Shown: positions 1 to 7,211 of the stretch, piece after piece
Numbering within the stretch: position 1 is the first letter of the stretch
How the letters are laid out: each line of letters opens with the position of its first letter
Assembly: GCA_002737595.1 (NCBI GenBank)
Contig: NSHZ01000060.1
Coordinates: 1 to 10,230, forward strand
Reading direction: 5' to 3'
Length of the DNA stretch: 10,230 nt
DNA from: Actinomycetota bacterium
Lineage (GTDB): Bacteria; Actinomycetota; Actinomycetes; Nanopelagicales; Nanopelagicaceae
Program-made: the position numbers and the translations under genes
Notes under the pieces: generated by a model
The model's database searches: none
Seen by the model: only the letters and a program-made list of their open reading frames with translations
Told to the model about the DNA's origin: nothing

Positions 1-480
1 AAGGCAGAGTTCGCCTGATTGCCATTTGACGATGGCACCCAGAGCTGAGATTTCTTCAGAGGTGTCGAGCGTATAAACCCAAGAAACCACCTCTGGGTCA
101 CCGGGAGCGACGGAGGCATCAGGTGAATGTAGTGCGAGGAAATTAGCGATCAACTCATCGGGGAGGGGAGTTATTGCTGTCGTACTTACGCGTGTTGGAA
201 GGAGCGCGGCTGCGTAGAAATTCCACGTTCCGCGTATGAGTGACCCCTCGGGAGGCTGCGCTGTGCGTGGAAGAGTGAAGCGTTGCCATTCAGTCAGCGA
301 TCCTGCCTTCGTCCCAAGAGCGATCCCAAAGCCTTCATTGTTGGTGATCCAAATGGTCTCATCATCGAAGATGGCGTCGGCGAATCGGTTTTCGGCAATA
401 GCGAATCGTACGTAGTTATTTCTCCCAAAGAGTTTTTCGGCAGTTGCTAATAACTCGGGAAAGGTGAGATGCGTCGCCAC
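1..480 (-). CDS. GNAT-family N-acetyltransferase, 5' part (runs off the left edge)
   Basis: An open frame of 160 codons without a stop begins at a GTG at 480-478 and reads out of the window at base 1, so the C-terminal part is missing. An in-frame TAG lies a few codons upstream, and no ATG, GTG or TTG lies between it and this GTG. The protein starts MATHLTFPELLATAEKLFG. Near residues 120-135 it has a segment containing APGDPEVVSW, followed by the strand-like ALGAIVKW close to the cut. This arrangement, a variable N-terminal half, a PGDPxVxxW-like stretch, then the first core beta strands, resembles a group of actinobacterial GNAT proteins known to me. The acetyl-CoA loop (R/QxxGxG/A) would lie beyond the window edge and cannot be checked, and the substrate is unknown. 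The gene is divergent from rarA, with 32 bp between the starts. I see no Shine-Dalgarno; the start is probably leaderless. The coding frame is firm, the family call moderate. Confidence 0.72.
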   Translation of the reverse strand, partial: MATHLTFPELLATAEKLFGRNNYVRFAIAENRFADAIFDDETIWITNNEGFGIALGTKAGSLTEWQRFTLPRTAQPPEGSLIRGTWNFYAAALLPTRVSTTAITPLPDELIANFLALHSPDASVAPGDPEVVSWVYTLDTSEEISALGAIVKWQSGELCL

Positions 481-486
481 ACAGTG

Positions 487-492
487 ATCGTA
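487..492 (-). promoter_or_regulatory. Leaderless-type -10 element for the GNAT gene
   Basis: Read on the minus strand this hexamer is TACGAT, fitting the actinobacterial -10 pattern TANNNT. Exactly six bases (CACTGT) separate it from the GTG start at 480. That spacing would place transcription initiation on the first base of the start codon, giving a leaderless mRNA. No convincing -35 box is seen at the expected distance. The assignment rests on motif and spacing alone. Confidence 0.5.
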
Positions 493-502
493 ATCCAGAT
501 TA
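491..502. repeat. 12-bp inverted repeat between two divergent -10 elements
   Basis: The sequence TAATC-CA-GATTA is a perfect inverted repeat with 5-bp arms and a 2-bp centre. It lies exactly between the two divergent -10 hexamers and overlaps the first two bases of each (491-492 and 501-502). It could be a small operator serving both genes, or simply the result of two symmetrically placed TA-starting hexamers. The arms are short, so chance is a real alternative. Confidence 0.4.
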
Positions 503-506
503 GGCT
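501..506 (+). promoter_or_regulatory. Leaderless-type -10 element for rarA
   Basis: TAGGCT fits TANNNT and is followed by six bases (AAGTGG) and then the GTG start of rarA at 513. The in-frame TAG at 501-503, within this same hexamer, rules out an upstream start. There is no Shine-Dalgarno, so a leaderless transcript beginning at or near 513 is the simplest reading. No clear -35 element is visible. Confidence 0.5.
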
Positions 507-512
507 AAGTGG

Positions 513-1829
513 GTGCTCTTCGATACGCCCCGAAATACCGTTGCCCCGTTGGCAGCCCGCATGCGCCCCACTACCCGCGGTGGGGTGGTCAGCCAGGATC
601 ATCTCTTAGGCGAAGGGGCACCGCTACGTCGATTGATAGATGGTGTTCCAGGATCGATGTCGAGTGTCATCCTGTACGGCCCTCCCGGTTCGGGCAAGAC
701 GACTCTTGCTCAGCTCATCGCCCAGAGCGGTGCTCGCGAATTCGTGGAGATATCTGCCGTCTCGGCTGGCGTGAAGGAGGTGCGCGAGGCGTTAGAGCGC
801 GCCAGATTTGATTTGGGCTCCTCGGGGCGCGAGACGGTGCTCTTCATCGACGAGGTGCATCGATTTAGTAAGGCGCAGCAGGACGCATTGCTTCCTGCGG
901 TGGAAAATCGATTAGTCACTCTTGTGGCGGCAACTACCGAGAATCCTTCGTTTTCTATTATCTCGCCGCTACTCTCACGATCATTGCTCATCACTTTGCG
1001 AGCCCATTCGGATCAGGAGATTGGGATACTCATAGATCGTGCACTGACCGCTTCGCAAGGACTCGATAACAAGTACAAACTGGCCGATGAAGCACGGACG
1101 GCGTTGATCACATTCGCACAAGGGGATGCGCGGCGCGCGCTTACCTACTTGGAGGCGGGGGTGGCGCTGCTTGCCGAAGGTGAACACCTCACGACCGTGA
1201 TTCTTTCACGGGCAGTTGATCGAGTGATCGCTTCGCTCGACGGTGACAGCCACTACGACATGGCAAGCGCATTCATTAAGAGCATCAGGGGTTCAGATGT
1301 TGATGCCGCAATGCATTACTTGGCACGTATGTTGGAGTCCGGCGAGGATCCTCGTTTCATTGCACGTCGGCTCATGATTAGTGCGAGCGAAGATGTGGGC
1401 TTGGCTGACCCAGGAGCGCTCGGAGTTACGGTCGCGGCCGCGAATGCGGTGGCGTTGATCGGGATGCCCGAGGCGCGGATCATTTTGGCAGAAGCGACGG
1501 CCTATCTCGCGGTCGCCCCTAAATCCAACGCTTCTTATCTAGCCATTGATGCGGCAATCGCTGACGTGCGAGCTGGCAAATCCGGACCAATTCCGTCCCA
1601 CTTGCGCGATGCCAACTCGGGGGCGCACAGCGACGATATCGCTCGGGAATCGCGCCAAAGCGCTCCCTACCGGTACCCTCACGACTATCCAGAAGGTGTG
1701 GTGGCCGGCTCTTACCTGCCAGATGCGCTCCAAGGACGTGAATATTATGAGCCCACAGAACGTGGCTTTGAAGCTCGGGTACGACAGAGTTTGATCAAGA
1801 TCAAATCGATTTTGATGGGTGAAGGGTAG
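513..1829 (+). CDS. rarA: Replication-associated recombination protein A (RarA/MgsA), AAA+ ATPase
   Basis: RarA is a clamp-loader-like AAA+ ATPase that acts at stalled replication forks and at single-stranded DNA ends. The 438-residue product is full length for the family. It has the N-terminal RarA signature (PLAARMRP, residues 12-19), Walker A GPPGSGKT at 56-63, Walker B LFIDEVHRF with D113 and E114, a sensor-1 loop TTENPSF with N144, an arginine-finger region LLSRS with R156, and the sensor-2 region GDARRAL at 204-210. The C-terminal half is the helical oligomerisation part, ending with the typical YYEPTERGFEARV segment from residue 411. GTG 513 is the only start before an in-frame stop at 501-503. 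The gene is the first of the plus-strand run; its stop lies 8 bp before the DUF948 gene, so the two are probably co-transcribed. No key residue is missing. Annotators sometimes mislabel this family as a RuvB-like Holliday-junction helicase, but the RarA motifs decide it. Confidence 0.95.
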   Translation: MLFDTPRNTVAPLAARMRPTTRGGVVSQDHLLGEGAPLRRLIDGVPGSMSSVILYGPPGSGKTTLAQLIAQSGAREFVEISAVSAGVKEVREALERARFDLGSSGRETVLFIDEVHRFSKAQQDALLPAVENRLVTLVAATTENPSFSIISPLLSRSLLITLRAHSDQEIGILIDRALTASQGLDNKYKLADEARTALITFAQGDARRALTYLEAGVALLAEGEHLTTVILSRAVDRVIASLDGDSHYDMASAFIKSIRGSDVDAAMHYLARMLESGEDPRFIARRLMISASEDVGLADPGALGVTVAAANAVALIGMPEARIILAEATAYLAVAPKSNASYLAIDAAIADVRAGKSGPIPSHLRDANSGAHSDDIARESRQSAPYRYPHDYPEGVVAGSYLPDALQGREYYEPTERGFEARVRQSLIKIKSILMGEG

Positions 1830-1837
1830 GGGTAGAG

Positions 1838-2236
1838 ATGAGCGGTGGAGATATCGCGGGGTTAGTGGCCGCTGGCGCATTATTGATCTTTGTCCTAGCC
1901 TTCGCGGTGCCTTTGATGAAGCTTGGAAAAGTGCTCGATGAAACTTCGAATGTCATCAAGGCGGTAGGTGGGAAGACCATGCCTCTCATGGACGAGGTCA
2001 CCACCACGGTCACTCTGACTAACACGCAACTTGAACGGGTGGATGCGATCACTCGCAACGTGCAGAGCACCACCGAAAGCATCTCAGGATTGACCCAGTC
2101 ATTCACCGATACTTTGAGTGGGCCTTTACTGAAGGCGGCTGCTTTCTCATTAGGACTCCGTAAAAACACTCGCGAGCGCGGACGCGGCAATGACGAGAAC
2201 TCACGCCGCCGCTCTCGTCGTCATCATTCAGGGTAG
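1838..2236 (+). CDS. DUF948-family single-pass membrane protein
   Basis: This 132-residue protein has one hydrophobic membrane segment at about residues 6-28, with no classical cleavage site. A Thr/Val/Leu-rich, probably helical or coiled-coil region follows at about 30-105, with the pattern LxxVDAITRNVQSTTESISGL that is typical of DUF948. The tail from about residue 108 to the end is strongly basic (RKNTRERGRG, then SRRRSRRHH). DUF948 proteins commonly sit just upstream of alaS in actinobacteria, but I know no established function. From the sequence it is likely an inner-membrane-anchored helical protein with a charged, disordered tail that could contact nucleic acid or acidic partners; this is inference. 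The start ATG is preceded by a purine-rich AGGGG at 1828-1832 with 5-bp spacing that overlaps the rarA stop, and alaS begins 6 bp after its stop. The family call is good and the role is unknown. Confidence 0.85.
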   Translation: MSGGDIAGLVAAGALLIFVLAFAVPLMKLGKVLDETSNVIKAVGGKTMPLMDEVTTTVTLTNTQLERVDAITRNVQSTTESISGLTQSFTDTLSGPLLKAAAFSLGLRKNTRERGRGNDENSRRRSRRHHSG

Positions 2237-2242
2237 CTTTTA

Positions 2243-4927
2243 ATGGAATCAGCAGAGATTAGACGACGCTGGCTTGCCTTCTTTGAAAATGGCAATTCGC
2301 TGGGTCTCAATCACGCGGTCGTGCCCTCAGCATCGCTTATCGCCGGTGACCCTAACTTGTTGTTGGTCAACGCTGGCATGGTTCCATTTAAGCCATATTT
2401 TCTTGGTGAGTTAGCAACTCCTTATCCACGCGCCACGAGTGTGCAAAAGTGCGTGCGAACTCTCGACATCGATGAAGTAGGTAAGACAACTCGCCATGCT
2501 TCATTCTTCCAGATGTGCGGGAACTTCTCATTCGGGGATTACTTCAAAGAAGGCGCTATCGCTCTGGCGTGGGAGCTGCTCACTAAGCCAATTTCTGATG
2601 GTGGGTTTGGATTTCCGGAAGAGCGACTTTGGGTAACTGTCTATCTCGATGACGACGAAGCCGCAGACATATGGCACCATCAAGTGGGTGTCCCAAAGGA
2701 GCGCATTCAACGTCGCGATATGGCCGACAACTTCTGGTCGATGGGCGTGCCCGGGCCTTGCGGTCCTTGTAGCGAAATTTATTACGATCGTGGTCCCGAA
2801 TATGGCCGTGAAGGTGGGCCCATTGCGGATGAAGATCGTTACCTTGAGGTGTGGAATCTGGTTTTCATGCAATTCGAACGAGGCGCCGGTGGAGGTAAAG
2901 ATAGTTATCCGATTCTTGGCGAATTGCCGGCAAAGAATATTGATACAGGTCTAGGTCTGGAGCGCACCGCAGCGCTCTTGCAAGGCGTAGAGAATATTTA
3001 CGAAATCGATACGACCATGATGATACTCAATCGCGCGAGTTCCATCACGGGTGTCAAATATGGAAAAGACCCCCTTACCGACGTGAGGTTGCGTGTTATT
3101 GCCGATCATGCACGCACCAGCGCGATGCTCATTGGTGATGGAGTCACTCCGGGTAATGAGGGCCGAGGATATGTCCTCAGGCGGATGATGCGGCGCACAG
3201 TCCGAAACATGCGCTTACTAGGAGCCCACGATCCGATCATGAGTCAGCTGATCGATTCCAGCATCCTTGCCATGGGGTCGCAATACCCAGATCTCGAGGT
3301 AGATCGTAAGCGCATCGAAAGCGTCGCAGTGTCGGAGGAAGAGTCCTTCTTGCAGACTCTGCGTGCCGGAACTCAGATTTTTGATTTAGCGGCACAGGCC
3401 ACCAAGAGCAGCGGCGCGGAACAAATTACTGGGGATGAAGTCTTCAAACTTCACGACACTTTCGGGTTCCCCTTTGATCTCACACTTGAAATGGCCTCTG
3501 AAGCTGGGCTTTCCGTAGATGAAGAGGGTTTCCGAAGGTTAATGAAAGAGCAACGTGATCGCGCTAAAGCCGATGCCCGATCGAAAAAGAGTGGACATGT
3601 GGACCTCTCGGCCTATCGCGAAATCCTTGAACGAGCTGGCGCTTCAAAGTTTCTGGGCTATGAAAAACTTGATGTCGAATCGCGGGTAGTCGGGCTTCTC
3701 AAAGCTGGCGCAAAGGTGAATAGCGCACAAGTGGGCGATGAGGTCGAGGTGGTACTCGAACAAACTCCCTTCTACGCAGAAGGTGGCGGCCAACTGGCCG
3801 ACGGAGGTCTGATACAAACAAGTGATGGGGCCATCATCGAGATTGACGATGTGCAAACTCCGCTTCCCGGCCTGATCGTCCATCGGGGTCGAGTCATTGA
3901 TGGTTCGTTCTCAATCTCCACTAATGCACATGCGAAAATCGACGTAGAACGCCGTCGAGCAATATCTCGTGCACATACAGCGACACACTTAGTTCACAAA
4001 GCTTTCCGAGAACATCTCGGAGAAACAGCTACGCAAGCCGGCTCTGAAAATGCCCCAGGACGATTTCGTTTTGATTTTGCGGCAACTGGTGCCATCCCAC
4101 TTGCGATGATGGAGGAAGTCGAAGCCCAGGTCAACGTTGTGCTCTCTGACGACCTCGCAGTCACTTCGCAAATCATGTCGTTGCCTGAAGCCAAGGCGAT
4201 GGGGGCGATGGCGCTCTTCGGCGAAAAGTATGGCGAAAGTGTTCGAGTAGTAAGTGTCGGAGATTGGACAAGTGAGCTCTGTGGTGGCACGCATGCAGAG
4301 CGCTCTGGCCAGCTCGGAATTGTGAAATTACTGGGTGAATCATCGATTGGGGCAGGTGTGCGTCGCGTGGAGGCCTTAGTCGGTCGCGATGCCTACTCTT
4401 TCCTAGCTCGCGAGTACACCTTACTTAACTCGTTGACTGAGATTATTAAGGGCGCGCGAACAGAAGAGCTTCCTGCACGGATTAATAATCTCATCACCCG
4501 TTTACGCGATGCGGAAAAAGATCTCTCAGCGGTGCGCGCTGCGCAACTCTTAGAAGGTGCTGCAGCCATCCTCGAAGGCGCGAAATCATTTGGCGATATC
4601 ACTTTAATTGCTCATCGCGCACCTAGCGGTGCAGGTCCAGATGACGTACGAAAACTCGTTCTTGATTTGAAGGAACGACTCAAGGGAAGGAATGCGGTCG
4701 TTGCTATTGCCGGCGACGCGGATTCAAAACCATTTATGATCGTTGCAACAGATGAGGGAGCACGGACTCGGGGCGCTAAAGCAGGCGAGTTGGCAAAATC
4801 TGCCGCTAGCGTTCTCGGCGGTGGCGGTGGCGGCAAGGATGATCTCGCACAAGGTGGCGGTGTCGATATCACCAAGATTGCTGACGCGTTAGCAACAGTG
4901 ACTACTTCGGTACAAGCGCTCAAGTAA
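2243..4927 (+). CDS. alaS: Alanyl-tRNA synthetase
   Basis: AlaRS is a class II synthetase that charges tRNA-Ala in the cytoplasm and clears mischarged Ser and Gly by editing. The 894-residue product is full length. The catalytic domain covers roughly residues 1-250, with [10 protein letters not shown] at 46-55, RATSVQKC at 63-70, the motif-2 region [19 protein letters not shown] at 83-101 and the motif-3 signature DTGLGLERT at 234-242. A tRNA-recognition helical region follows. The editing domain carries the zinc-binding HTATH (H578, H582) and CGGTH (C680, H684). The C-Ala domain near the end has the usual glycine-rich [15 protein letters not shown] loop. ATG 2243 is chosen because it gives the normal N-terminus and follows an AGGG at 2230-2233. 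The gene is 6 bp downstream of the DUF948 gene, and its stop overlaps the ruvX start (TAATG). All zinc ligands are present and nothing is odd. Confidence 0.98.
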   Translation: MESAEIRRRWLAFFENGNSLGLNHAVVPSASLIAGDPNLLLVNAGMVPFKPYFLGELATPYPRATSVQKCVRTLDIDEVGKTTRHASFFQMCGNFSFGDYFKEGAIALAWELLTKPISDGGFGFPEERLWVTVYLDDDEAADIWHHQVGVPKERIQRRDMADNFWSMGVPGPCGPCSEIYYDRGPEYGREGGPIADEDRYLEVWNLVFMQFERGAGGGKDSYPILGELPAKNIDTGLGLERTAALLQGVENIYEIDTTMMILNRASSITGVKYGKDPLTDVRLRVIADHARTSAMLIGDGVTPGNEGRGYVLRRMMRRTVRNMRLLGAHDPIMSQLIDSSILAMGSQYPDLEVDRKRIESVAVSEEESFLQTLRAGTQIFDLAAQATKSSGAEQITGDEVFKLHDTFGFPFDLTLEMASEAGLSVDEEGFRRLMKEQRDRAKADARSKKSGHVDLSAYREILERAGASKFLGYEKLDVESRVVGLLKAGAKVNSAQVGDEVEVVLEQTPFYAEGGGQLADGGLIQTSDGAIIEIDDVQTPLPGLIVHRGRVIDGSFSISTNAHAKIDVERRRAISRAHTATHLVHKAFREHLGETATQAGSENAPGRFRFDFAATGAIPLAMMEEVEAQVNVVLSDDLAVTSQIMSLPEAKAMGAMALFGEKYGESVRVVSVGDWTSELCGGTHAERSGQLGIVKLLGESSIGAGVRRVEALVGRDAYSFLAREYTLLNSLTEIIKGARTEELPARINNLITRLRDAEKDLSAVRAAQLLEGAAAILEGAKSFGDITLIAHRAPSGAGPDDVRKLVLDLKERLKGRNAVVAIAGDADSKPFMIVATDEGARTRGAKAGELAKSAASVLGGGGGGKDDLAQGGGVDITKIADALATVTTSVQALK

Positions 4928-5364
4928 TGCGCGTTGGACGTCGTCTAGGCCTGGATTACGGAAGTGTGCGCTTAGGTGTGGCCATTTCCGATCCACATGG
5001 TGTGCTCGCTACACCTTATGAAACACTGCAACTTGAGGTTGCGATCACAGAGTTGATCCGCATTGTGGAGGTTGAAGAGATCATTGAGATTGTTCTAGGG
5101 CTCCCTAAGCATCTCAATGGTTCGGAAGGCGCATCAGCTGACCTGGTGCGGGCATTTGCGGAAGATTTGCGCACCTGCGGTGTACCGATTCGCTTTGTTG
5201 ATGAAAGAAGCACGACGGTCTCTGCTGCCGCGCAATTGCGCCAGAGTGGTCGTACTTCCAAGACATCAAAGTTGATCATTGACCAGGCGACGGCGGTTAT
5301 CATTCTGCAAGGCGCTCTTGACGCGGAGAAGAGTGGTCGACTCCCGGGTGAGGTACTCACTTGA
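4927..5364 (+). CDS. ruvX: RuvX/YqgF-family putative Holliday junction resolvase / pre-16S rRNA nuclease
   Basis: RuvX (YqgF) is a small RNase H-fold nuclease associated with 16S rRNA maturation and proposed as an alternative Holliday-junction resolvase. The 145-residue product is a normal size. It shows the first acidic motif GLDYGSVRLGVAISDP with D10, the VLGLPKHLNGSEG strand-loop at about 57-68, the DERSTT motif at 92-97 with D92 and E93, and the C-terminal DQATAVIILQ with D119. This set of acidic residues is what the metal-dependent active site needs. The ATG overlaps the alaS stop in TAATG and no clear Shine-Dalgarno precedes it, so translation probably depends on termination-reinitiation from alaS. 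Its own stop overlaps the mltG start. The neighbours alaS and mltG are the usual ones in actinobacteria. The cellular role in this lineage is not settled. Confidence 0.93.
   Translation: MRVGRRLGLDYGSVRLGVAISDPHGVLATPYETLQLEVAITELIRIVEVEEIIEIVLGLPKHLNGSEGASADLVRAFAEDLRTCGVPIRFVDERSTTVSAAAQLRQSGRTSKTSKLIIDQATAVIILQGALDAEKSGRLPGEVLT
5347..5353 (+). promoter_or_regulatory. Ribosome binding site that supports the TTG start of mltG
   Basis: GGTGAGG lies seven bases before the TTG at 5361, an ideal Shine-Dalgarno distance. It makes the rare TTG start credible even though the TTG overlaps the ruvX stop in the tetranucleotide TTGA (5361-5364). Confidence 0.6.
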
Positions 5365-6371
5365 AAAAGAGATTGCTGCTCGTCATCCTCGCGGGTGCGT
5401 TGACTATCGGAGCGCTCGCCTTTTTCACCTCTCGCCCTCCTGAACTCGACTTCCCGGCTAATACTGCTACCGCTGAAATTGCTTTTACTATTTCACTAGG
5501 TGAGTCAGGAAGTGATATTGCACGCGCGCTGGCTAAAGCTGGGATCGTAAAGACCTGGGAAGCATTTTTTAACGTAGCGGTAACGGATAAGCGTTCTCTC
5601 TCATTGCAACCTGGAACAAGAAGGATACACGCGCACCAAGTTTCGAGGTTAGTCCTGGAAGAGTTGCTAGATCCTGCGCGATTAGTTGGAGTAGTACTGA
5701 TTCCTGAGGGTGCACGCATCTCGAATGTCATAGATATTATGGTCGGGCAAGGCTTTGACAAAAAAGAGATTTTAGCCGCCATCAAAGGTGCAAAGACACC
5801 GTGGGGGAGTGTGGAAGGCGGACTCTTCCCTGCAACATATTCGTTTCCGCGAGATACATCTGCGCAATCTGCCATCGCGCAGATGATTCAAACAACTCAA
5901 GACAAATTAGATAATCTCAAAGTCGAAGAGCGATCCAAGGCAGCTGGATTCACTACTTTGCAGATTTTGACGATTGCCTCTTTGATTCAGGCGGAAGCAG
6001 ATGAGCCTGATTTCGAGAAGGTCGCGCGAGTAATTTTCAATCGCATTGCCGACGGCATGCGGTTACAATTTGATTCCACCGTGCTTTATGCGTTGAATGA
6101 GCAAGGCAGAATAAGAGTTACGTATAAGGATCTCACTGTTGCCTCTCCCTATAACACCTATTCTAATGTTGGTTTACCACCCGCTCCGATCGGCAATCCC
6201 GGGGTGCAAGCGATCGAGGCCGCGCTCTCTCCAGCCGATGGTCCTTGGATTTTTTTCATCACGGTGAAGCCTGATGACACTCGTTTCACGGCATCTGAAA
6301 GTGAGTTCTACCGCTGGAAGAGTGAATACGACAAGAATTACGCGTCCGGGGCCTTTAAGGTGGGAGCATGA
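5361..6371 (+). CDS. mltG: Endolytic peptidoglycan transglycosylase MltG (YceG-like)
   Basis: MltG is a membrane-anchored lytic transglycosylase that cuts nascent glycan strands outside the cytoplasmic membrane and is thought to set glycan length. The 336-residue product starts MKKRLLLVILAGALTIGALAF, a short positively charged end plus one membrane segment at about 5-22. A LysM-like region follows (ISLGESGSDIARALAKAGIV), then the catalytic YceG domain with IASLIQAEAD, whose E212 matches the conserved catalytic Glu by motif alignment. Further features are VARVIFNRI, MRLQFDSTVLYAL and the signature YNTYSNVGLPPAPIGNPG beginning at Y264. The start is TTG 5361, supported by a Shine-Dalgarno at 5347-5353. 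Many actinobacterial homologues I know carry a long cytoplasmic N-terminal extension, which is absent here. The gene overlaps ruvX upstream and aroE downstream by 4 bp each, which suggests translational coupling. Confidence 0.95.
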   Translation: MKKRLLLVILAGALTIGALAFFTSRPPELDFPANTATAEIAFTISLGESGSDIARALAKAGIVKTWEAFFNVAVTDKRSLSLQPGTRRIHAHQVSRLVLEELLDPARLVGVVLIPEGARISNVIDIMVGQGFDKKEILAAIKGAKTPWGSVEGGLFPATYSFPRDTSAQSAIAQMIQTTQDKLDNLKVEERSKAAGFTTLQILTIASLIQAEADEPDFEKVARVIFNRIADGMRLQFDSTVLYALNEQGRIRVTYKDLTVASPYNTYSNVGLPPAPIGNPGVQAIEAALSPADGPWIFFITVKPDDTRFTASESEFYRWKSEYDKNYASGAFKVGA

Positions 6372-7177
6372 AGTGCGCAGTGCTTGGATCGCCGATCGCG
6401 CACTCAAAGTCTCCTCAGTTGCACCTCGCAGGATATGCATTCCTTGGTCTCGACTGGAGTTATGAACGGATTGAATTAGCAAAGACTAGCCTCTCGGCAT
6501 TCGTTTCGAAATTGGATAAGACGTGGGCCGGGCTCTCACTCACCATGCCATTGAAAGAAGAGGCGCTGGATCTGGCCGATGATGTGGATTTGCTTGCTCG
6601 TCGCGTGGGTGGGGCTAATACGCTTGTGCGTGAAGGCGAAAGATGGCGGGCATTCAATACAGATGTTCTTGGCTTCGCAGAGATCTTCAAGAAGCAATCT
6701 CGGCTAGGGAATGTTTCTATTCTCGGCGGTGGCGCTACGGCAAGAGCAGCGTTGGCCGCTCTTGAACCCTTTGACGTTCAGGTAAGCGTTTACTTAAGAA
6801 GTGCACATCGAATTGCATCTATTGAGAAAGCATTTGGTGAGAATTCAAGGCGCCTCATCATCAAGGATTGGAAGGAGAGGGCAGATTCATTGGTTGATCC
6901 TCTTCTTATCTCGACGACACCGGATGGTGCGAGTGACGATCTCGTCGAGGTGAGTGAAGATGCGTCAAGCGGGCCAAGAACCGAGATATTTGTTGATGCT
7001 CTCTACGGAAATTGGCCCACGCCCCTTGCTCGAGCTCTCTCCGGGAGAGGGTGCGAAGTTCTTAGCGGTAAGACCTTGCTGGTGTATCAAGCGGTGGAGC
7101 AAATCCGTCTCATGACTCACTTAGATTTCGACCAACAGAAGATGGAATCACTTCTCTTCGAAGCTGTGGAAAAGTAA
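6368..7177 (+). CDS. aroE: Shikimate dehydrogenase (AroE)
   Basis: AroE reduces 3-dehydroshikimate to shikimate with NADPH, step 4 of the shikimate pathway, in the cytoplasm. The 269-residue product is a normal size. The substrate domain shows GSPIAHSKSP with S13 and S15, SLTMPLK with the catalytic K63, GGANTL with N84 and FNTDVLGF with D99. The nucleotide-binding domain begins at SILGGGATARAAL (about 117-129), and the C-terminal signatures are DALYGNWPTPLA and LLVYQAVEQ with Q241. SLT replaces the enterobacterial NVT, as in other actinobacterial enzymes. The ATG overlaps the mltG stop (ATGA), with AAGG at 6357-6360 as Shine-Dalgarno. Quinate/shikimate dehydrogenase paralogues are an alternative, but the location among aro genes supports the biosynthetic enzyme. 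It is the last gene of the tight first block; a 34-bp gap follows. Confidence 0.95.
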   Translation: MKCAVLGSPIAHSKSPQLHLAGYAFLGLDWSYERIELAKTSLSAFVSKLDKTWAGLSLTMPLKEEALDLADDVDLLARRVGGANTLVREGERWRAFNTDVLGFAEIFKKQSRLGNVSILGGGATARAALAALEPFDVQVSVYLRSAHRIASIEKAFGENSRRLIIKDWKERADSLVDPLLISTTPDGASDDLVEVSEDASSGPRTEIFVDALYGNWPTPLARALSGRGCEVLSGKTLLVYQAVEQIRLMTHLDFDQQKMESLLFEAVEK

Positions 7178-7199
7178 TTCACTTCGGTTTTCAAATCAC

Positions 7200-7205
7200 T
7201 ACCCT
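7200..7205 (+). promoter_or_regulatory. Leaderless-type -10 element for the A24 peptidase gene
   Basis: TACCCT fits TANNNT and is followed by exactly six bases (GCCAGC) before the ATG at 7212, predicting transcription from the start codon. The 34-bp gap after aroE contains no Shine-Dalgarno and no terminator-like hairpin, so read-through from aroE may add to expression. No convincing -35 box is visible. Confidence 0.45.
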
Positions 7206-7211
7206 GCCAGC

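Noticed and set aside
509..811. A 100-codon frame beginning with GTG at 509, overlapping the start of rarA
   Set aside because: It is an out-of-frame reading of rarA; the rarA frame carries the AAA+ motifs and the exact promoter spacing.
1801..2190. A 129-codon minus-strand frame opposite the DUF948 gene
   Set aside because: The plus-strand frame fits the DUF948 pattern and the operon spacing; the antisense frame has no domain and no plausible start signal.
4816..4860. GGCGGTGGC-type short tandem repeat near the end of alaS
   Set aside because: It encodes the glycine-rich loop conserved in the AlaRS C-terminal domain and so is explained by protein constraint.
5357..5875. A 172-codon open frame on the minus strand opposite mltG
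   Set aside because: It lies entirely opposite mltG, which has clear family motifs. The translated protein is low-complexity Ser/Ala/Pro-rich with no recognisable domain.
7178..7211. Possible terminator after aroE
   Set aside because: The 34 bases contain only short T-runs and no inverted repeat able to form a stable stem.
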